A DNA stretch of 16,555 nt from positions 1 through 16,555 of the forward strand of contig DGTU01000168.1 in assembly GCA_002394465.1 (NCBI GenBank), written 5' to 3'. Made by a program: the position numbers and the translations under genes. Positions 13,753 to 16,555 of this stretch are shown here, in pieces; position 1 is the first letter of the stretch; each line of letters opens with the position of its first letter. The notes beneath the pieces are model-generated. The model ran no database searches. It was not told the DNA's origin and saw nothing but the letters and a program-made list of their open reading frames with translations. Origin of the DNA: Treponema sp. UBA4328. GTDB taxonomy: Bacteria; Spirochaetota; Spirochaetia; Treponematales; Treponemataceae.

Positions 13753-14682
13753 TTAGAAGATTATTCTAACTTCATTAGGTTTTAATAATAATTTTGCCCA
13801 TTCATTTGCAGTATGTTTATATTCATCCTTATCTAAATCGTTTTTCTTAATTCCCAGAATATATTTCTGTTCGATTTTACATGAAGAAAGAATTAATTCT
13901 GTGTCTGTTATGGAGGTTAGTAAAGTTTCATTAATTAATAGTTGTGTAAGTCTTGGTGTACTTATAATAACAGCTTTTTTTGTAGTAATATGATCTGGTA
14001 TAGATTGAAGCTTTTCATTGATTCTTAAGGCTGCACTTTTGTCATCTGTAAATATTGTAAATTTTAAATTATCTTCAGCAGTTAAATGAAGAAGCATGTA
14101 AATACAAATGCCAATTAATTCTTCTCCTAGGTTATCATCTTCTTCTTTATTTTTGCGAACTTCTGTAAAGAATTTTGTACAAAGTGAATTTGTTGAATTT
14201 TGTGTATCCTGTAATAAATCTTTTAATTCTACAGTTAAATCCATTGTCTTTTTAATTGAACTTTCTTTCGAAATGAAGGCTCTGATAGCATATTTAAGAA
14301 TTTCGTTTATTCTTGTTGGTTTATATTCAGATTCTAGTAATTTGAATATATTGTCTTCTTCAAGTAATATTATCTTCAAACCCTGGGCAATCAAAAAGTT
14401 AAAATAATTTATCGTATTGGAATGAAGCTTTTTATTGGTTCCTCCTAATTCCATAATAATACATTTTGTAATGATAATTATTCCATTTTTTGAAGATATA
14501 TAGTTTGAGAAATATTTCTTTATTGAATTAGATAAAGTAGAATGATATCTGAAACTGCAAGCGTCATAGAAGATACACATGTTAGATTGGGAAATTATTT
14601 CTTCTATATCTGTAAAATTAGTTATAAAATTTGCCTTAATACTATCAAAGCCTGTTGGATTTTCAGAATACAAAGACGGCAT
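13753..14682 (-). CDS. PIN-like domain protein, probable nuclease/toxin
   Basis: The 309-residue protein carries spaced acidic motifs in PIN order: MCIFYDACS (D40), IIITKCIIMELGG (E78), EEDDNLGEELIGICIYMLL (acidic 181-188) and FTIFTDDKSAALRI (D213, D214). PIN domains are Mg2+-dependent RNases common in toxin-antitoxin systems. The region between motifs two and three is longer than in classic VapC proteins (about 130 residues), and about 90 residues follow the last motif, so this is an enlarged PIN. It is the last gene of a three-gene operon, starting at TAATG on the metallopeptidase stop. The nuclease call is inferred from the motif order only; no signal peptide or membrane segment is visible. 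Confidence 0.7.
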   Translation of the reverse strand: MPSLYSENPTGFDSIKANFITNFTDIEEIISQSNMCIFYDACSFRYHSTLSNSIKKYFSNYISSKNGIIIITKCIIMELGGTNKKLHSNTINYFNFLIAQGLKIILLEEDNIFKLLESEYKPTRINEILKYAIRAFISKESSIKKTMDLTVELKDLLQDTQNSTNSLCTKFFTEVRKNKEEDDNLGEELIGICIYMLLHLTAEDNLKFTIFTDDKSAALRINEKLQSIPDHITTKKAVIISTPRLTQLLINETLLTSITDTELILSSCKIEQKYILGIKKNDLDKDEYKHTANEWAKLLLKPNEVRIIF

Positions 14683-15473
14683 TAATTACCTGCCTTAACT
14701 TGTATTAATAAGCTATGCAAATTTTTAAGTATTACATCAAGTGTTCTTCTGTTTATATACTGTCTTTCAATATATTCATTTCCCTTTTCTGTAATAAATT
14801 TTATAAGGTTTGCAGAATCATCTATATTTGAGGGTTTCAACATTTCAGTATTGAACCAAAGTTCTTCAAACTTATTTTCAATTTCTTTTTGTTTAATATT
14901 TAAATACTCCGGTTTTATGTTATTATCCTTAAAAAGACCAAGTTCATAGCAACGAATAAATACTGCCATAAAAGGCGCCTTAAAATAATTCATTAATGAT
15001 ACAATCGTTGCTAATTTATCATCTTCTTTCTTAAATCTATTAAACATTTTTACAAATGCATTTTCAGGCATAAGTATATTTGCAGCAAATAGATTCCCCA
15101 TACTATCATCTTCTGTATTGAAGAATTCAACTTGCATAATACTGTTTTCTTCCTTTGCTGGAAAAAAAGCATGATATAATTCATGACAAAATGCAAAATT
15201 GGAAGTTACAACAGGTAAACTTGAATTGCAAACAAGATATGAAAATACATCGCCTCGATAAATAAAGCCTCCTATTTCATTATCGTTTAAGGGTAATTGG
15301 ATTGCAAGCAAATTCTCTTTCGATAATTCATTTCTAATAATTTGCAATATATCACGAACATCATCAAAAGTGTCAATCTTCAGTCTATGACAGAAAGTTT
15401 TCATGATAGATTGCATATCATCATAATGATCTTTGTTAAACTTTATAATTTTCCGAAGACGTTCTATTTCCAT
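14682..15473 (-). CDS. ImmA/IrrE-type metallopeptidase (COG2856/DUF955)
   Basis: FCHELYHAFFP contains the zinc-binding HExxH (H97, E98, H101). The family's second block follows as NLFAANILMPENAF (127-140); the third metal ligand should lie just before it among E121-D123, but I cannot assign it with certainty. The N-terminal GGFIYRGDVFSYLVCNSSLPVVTSNF resembles the strand leading into the active-site helix in ImmA proteins. Such peptidases cleave XRE repressors to switch on mobile elements or stress genes. One base separates this ATG from the stop of the XRE gene, and its own stop overlaps the PIN-like start, so the three genes are translated together. The natural substrate is probably the upstream XRE protein. 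Confidence 0.85.
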   Translation of the reverse strand: MEIERLRKIIKFNKDHYDDMQSIMKTFCHRLKIDTFDDVRDILQIIRNELSKENLLAIQLPLNDNEIGGFIYRGDVFSYLVCNSSLPVVTSNFAFCHELYHAFFPAKEENSIMQVEFFNTEDDSMGNLFAANILMPENAFVKMFNRFKKEDDKLATIVSLMNYFKAPFMAVFIRCYELGLFKDNNIKPEYLNIKQKEIENKFEELWFNTEMLKPSNIDDSANLIKFITEKGNEYIERQYINRRTLDVILKNLHSLLIQVKAGN

Positions 15474-15474
15474 C

Positions 15475-15837
15475 TTAAAATCCCATTTTTAAGAAACGAC
15501 TTTTGGCGCTAAGTATTTCATCAATATTTTCCATCATATCCAAAAGTTTATTAGCAAAATCAGTTTGCTTCTTAGTTGGATTTCCAGCATAAAATGATAT
15601 TCTTGGTATTTGAGGGATTTTATTATTAATTGATGAAAAATTATCGCATAAGAAAAAATGAACTGGTTGACCAACAGCTTTACTGAGTTGTTCCATATCC
15701 TTTCCTGTTTCAGCTTGGTGGCCATTCAAGATACGAGAAAGTTTTTTTTCATCGATACCTGACTTATTAGCAATGTAGTTTTGTTTGATTTTCATAGTTG
15801 TCAGGTAATTATTAAAATTGCTGACAAATAAAGACAT
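15475..15837 (-). CDS. XRE-family regulator heading the ImmA/PIN operon
   Basis: The 120-residue protein has a compact helix-turn-helix at about residues 8-65 (YLTTMKIKQNYIANKSGIDEKKLSRILNGHQ, then MEQLSKAVGQPVHFFL). A C-terminal tail (KKQTDFANKLLDMMENIDEIL) may be the site recognised by the metallopeptidase or used for dimerisation. AGGGGA precedes the ATG at a good distance. A promoter (15920-15892) and a 17-bp palindrome (15864-15880) lie upstream, consistent with negative autoregulation. In comparable modules the XRE protein is either antitoxin or repressor; here it could be both. Confidence 0.85.
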   Translation of the reverse strand: MSLFVSNFNNYLTTMKIKQNYIANKSGIDEKKLSRILNGHQAETGKDMEQLSKAVGQPVHFFLCDNFSSINNKIPQIPRISFYAGNPTKKQTDFANKLLDMMENIDEILSAKSRFLKMGF

Positions 15838-15863
15838 AATTATCCCCTTATATTATTAGAAAA

Positions 15864-15880
15864 ATCTCAGATACTGAGAT
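15864..15880. promoter_or_regulatory. Palindromic operator of the XRE/ImmA/PIN operon
   Basis: ATCTCAG-ATA-CTGAGAT is a perfect 7-3-7 palindrome located just after the predicted transcription start (about 15885) and before the ribosome site. It is the likely binding site of the XRE protein. A degenerate half-site-like GAGAGATA lies at 15950-15957. Confidence 0.6.
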
Positions 15881-15891
15881 ATCTTAAACAT

Positions 15892-15920
15892 ATTTTAACA
15901 TATAAAATATTTATCGGCAA
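15892..15920 (-). promoter_or_regulatory. Promoter of the XRE/ImmA/PIN operon
   Basis: TTGCCG (15920-15915) and TAAAAT (15897-15892) are exactly 17 bp apart, with transcription predicted near 15885 and a leader of about 48 bases. Confidence 0.6.
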
Positions 15921-16006
15921 ATAAAATATTTAATTTATACCAAAATATGAGAGATAGTGTAAATATTCAGACTTTTTAAGAATAGGATGAATATTTTTAT
16001 TTATGA

Positions 16007-16054
16007 TGCCACACGGATTGGATTTTGCGTTAGCAAAATCCAATCCATGTGGCA
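16007..16054. repeat. Long hairpin after the cyclase gene
   Basis: Arms at 16008-16028 and 16033-16053 pair over 21 positions with one mismatch around a GTTA loop; one more pair flanks them. It begins five bases after the cyclase stop. No U-run follows on either strand, so it is not a textbook intrinsic terminator; it may protect the 3' end or be a repeat element. Confidence 0.6.
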
Positions 16055-16058
16055 AATA

Positions 16059-16555
16059 TTACAGGAAATACGTATTCATCATGCCCTTGCCTTTGACTGC
16101 GAGTTCTATGCCTTTGCTGTAGTCGAATTCCTGTTTGGTCTGCCTGTAGGTGTTTTCGGTTACATGGATTTTCATCGGTTCGCCGGTGCTTTCCATGCGG
16201 CTTGCTACGTTTACGGTATCGCCCCAGACATCGTAGATGAACTTTGATTTTCCGATGATGCCGGCTACGAGGTTTCCGGTGTTGATTCCGAGACGGATCT
16301 GTACCTTTGCAGACGATGTTGAATTGAACTTCTGTATGTCTTCAATCAGACCTCTTGCAAACCTTACCATCTTGATGGCGCCTTCATTTGTTTCGCCTTC
16401 GGCAAAGCCTGTTGCTGCCATGTAGGAATCTCCGATTGTCTTGATTTTTTCGATTCCTTCACGTTTTGCGCGTTCGTCAAAAAGAGAGACCATTTTGTTC
16501 AGCATCGTTACGACTGCTTCTGCGCTCATTCCGTCACTCATTTTTGTAAAGCCGA
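16059..16555 (-). CDS. Class III adenylate cyclase, C-terminal catalytic part (5' end outside the window)
   Basis: The frame is open to the window edge, reading GFTKMSDGMSAEAVV, so the first metal-binding Asp of the usual DIVGFT motif is just outside. Visible motifs are EKIKTIGDSYMAATGFAEG, with the adenine-selecting Lys and the second metal-binding Asp; KVQIRLGINTGNLVAGIIG; and YDVWGDTVNVASRMESTG, with the purine-specifying Asp and the transition-state Asn and Arg. The residues predict ATP rather than GTP as substrate, making cAMP. An ATG at 16541 lies inside the conserved domain and is not the start. Spirochaete cyclases of this type often carry N-terminal sensory or membrane domains, which would be upstream. 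Only the hairpin follows it. Confidence 0.92.
   Translation of the reverse strand, partial: GFTKMSDGMSAEAVVTMLNKMVSLFDERAKREGIEKIKTIGDSYMAATGFAEGETNEGAIKMVRFARGLIEDIQKFNSTSSAKVQIRLGINTGNLVAGIIGKSKFIYDVWGDTVNVASRMESTGEPMKIHVTENTYRQTKQEFDYSKGIELAVKGKGMMNTYFL

Noticed and set aside
16007..16054. Intrinsic terminator call for the cyclase hairpin
   Set aside because: No run of T follows the stem on either strand, so it is listed as a hairpin or repeat only.
1..16555. CRISPR array, tRNA or rRNA genes, intact transposase
   Set aside because: No regularly spaced direct repeats, no tRNA-like cloverleaf or rRNA text, and no transposase motif was seen by eye.

Overview
The window looks like chromosomal DNA from a spirochaete, most likely a host-associated Treponema-type species. 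I infer this from the gene content: a class III cyclase, tandem CorC/TlyC-type CBS proteins, several signal-peptide-bearing beta-barrel candidates, a PyrK-PyrD fusion, and a relic of an AAA ATPase family (DUF4143) that I recall as multicopy in treponemes. The taxon is inferred, not proven. Base composition is mixed: a moderate-GC housekeeping core from about 1611 to 12640 is flanked by visibly AT-richer accessory stretches (1-1600 and 12720-15960).

Layout. (a) 1-863, minus strand: the start of a HigA-type antitoxin, a HigB/Gp49-like toxin behind a 20-bp palindromic operator, and a small XRE regulator. (b) 1023-1600, plus: a zinc-ribbon mini-protein overlapping a DUF2085 membrane protein. (c) 1611-2459, minus: a GlsB/YeaQ-type membrane protein followed by a secreted, probably beta-barrel protein. 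The GlsB-type transcript should begin with a REP-like hairpin. (d) 2620-6191, plus: a probable operon of a thioredoxin-fold lipoprotein and two CNNM/CorC paralogues, joined by a TTG start and a 26-bp overlap. (e) 6188-8664, minus: a cytidylate-kinase-like protein, an omptin-type outer-membrane protease with its catalytic Asp and His residues, and a RluA-type pseudouridine synthase. RluA and the omptin gene abut exactly. (f) 8665-9056: a 392-bp divergent promoter region holding a 241-bp nested inverted-repeat element. (g) 9057-12637, plus: a PyrK-PyrD fusion coupled through TAATG to a CPA2-type antiporter with a CBS tail. (h) 12721-13596, plus: an unrecognised exported protein. (i) 13607-15837, minus: a decayed ATPase fragment, then a tight three-gene operon of XRE regulator, ImmA/IrrE-type metallopeptidase and PIN-like nuclease, with its own promoter and palindromic operator. 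(j) 16059 to the window edge, minus: the C-terminal part of a class III adenylate cyclase, followed by a long hairpin.

Across the window, four intergenic regions carry the identical extended -10 box TGCTATAAT. Several genes (477-, 863-, 2620+, 8664-) have promoter-like boxes so close to their start codons that the mRNAs may be leaderless or nearly so. The strongest candidates for something less described are the XRE/ImmA/PIN operon, the omptin-like protease in a spirochaete-like genome, and the 241-bp inverted-repeat element. I found no tRNA, rRNA, CRISPR array or intact transposase.
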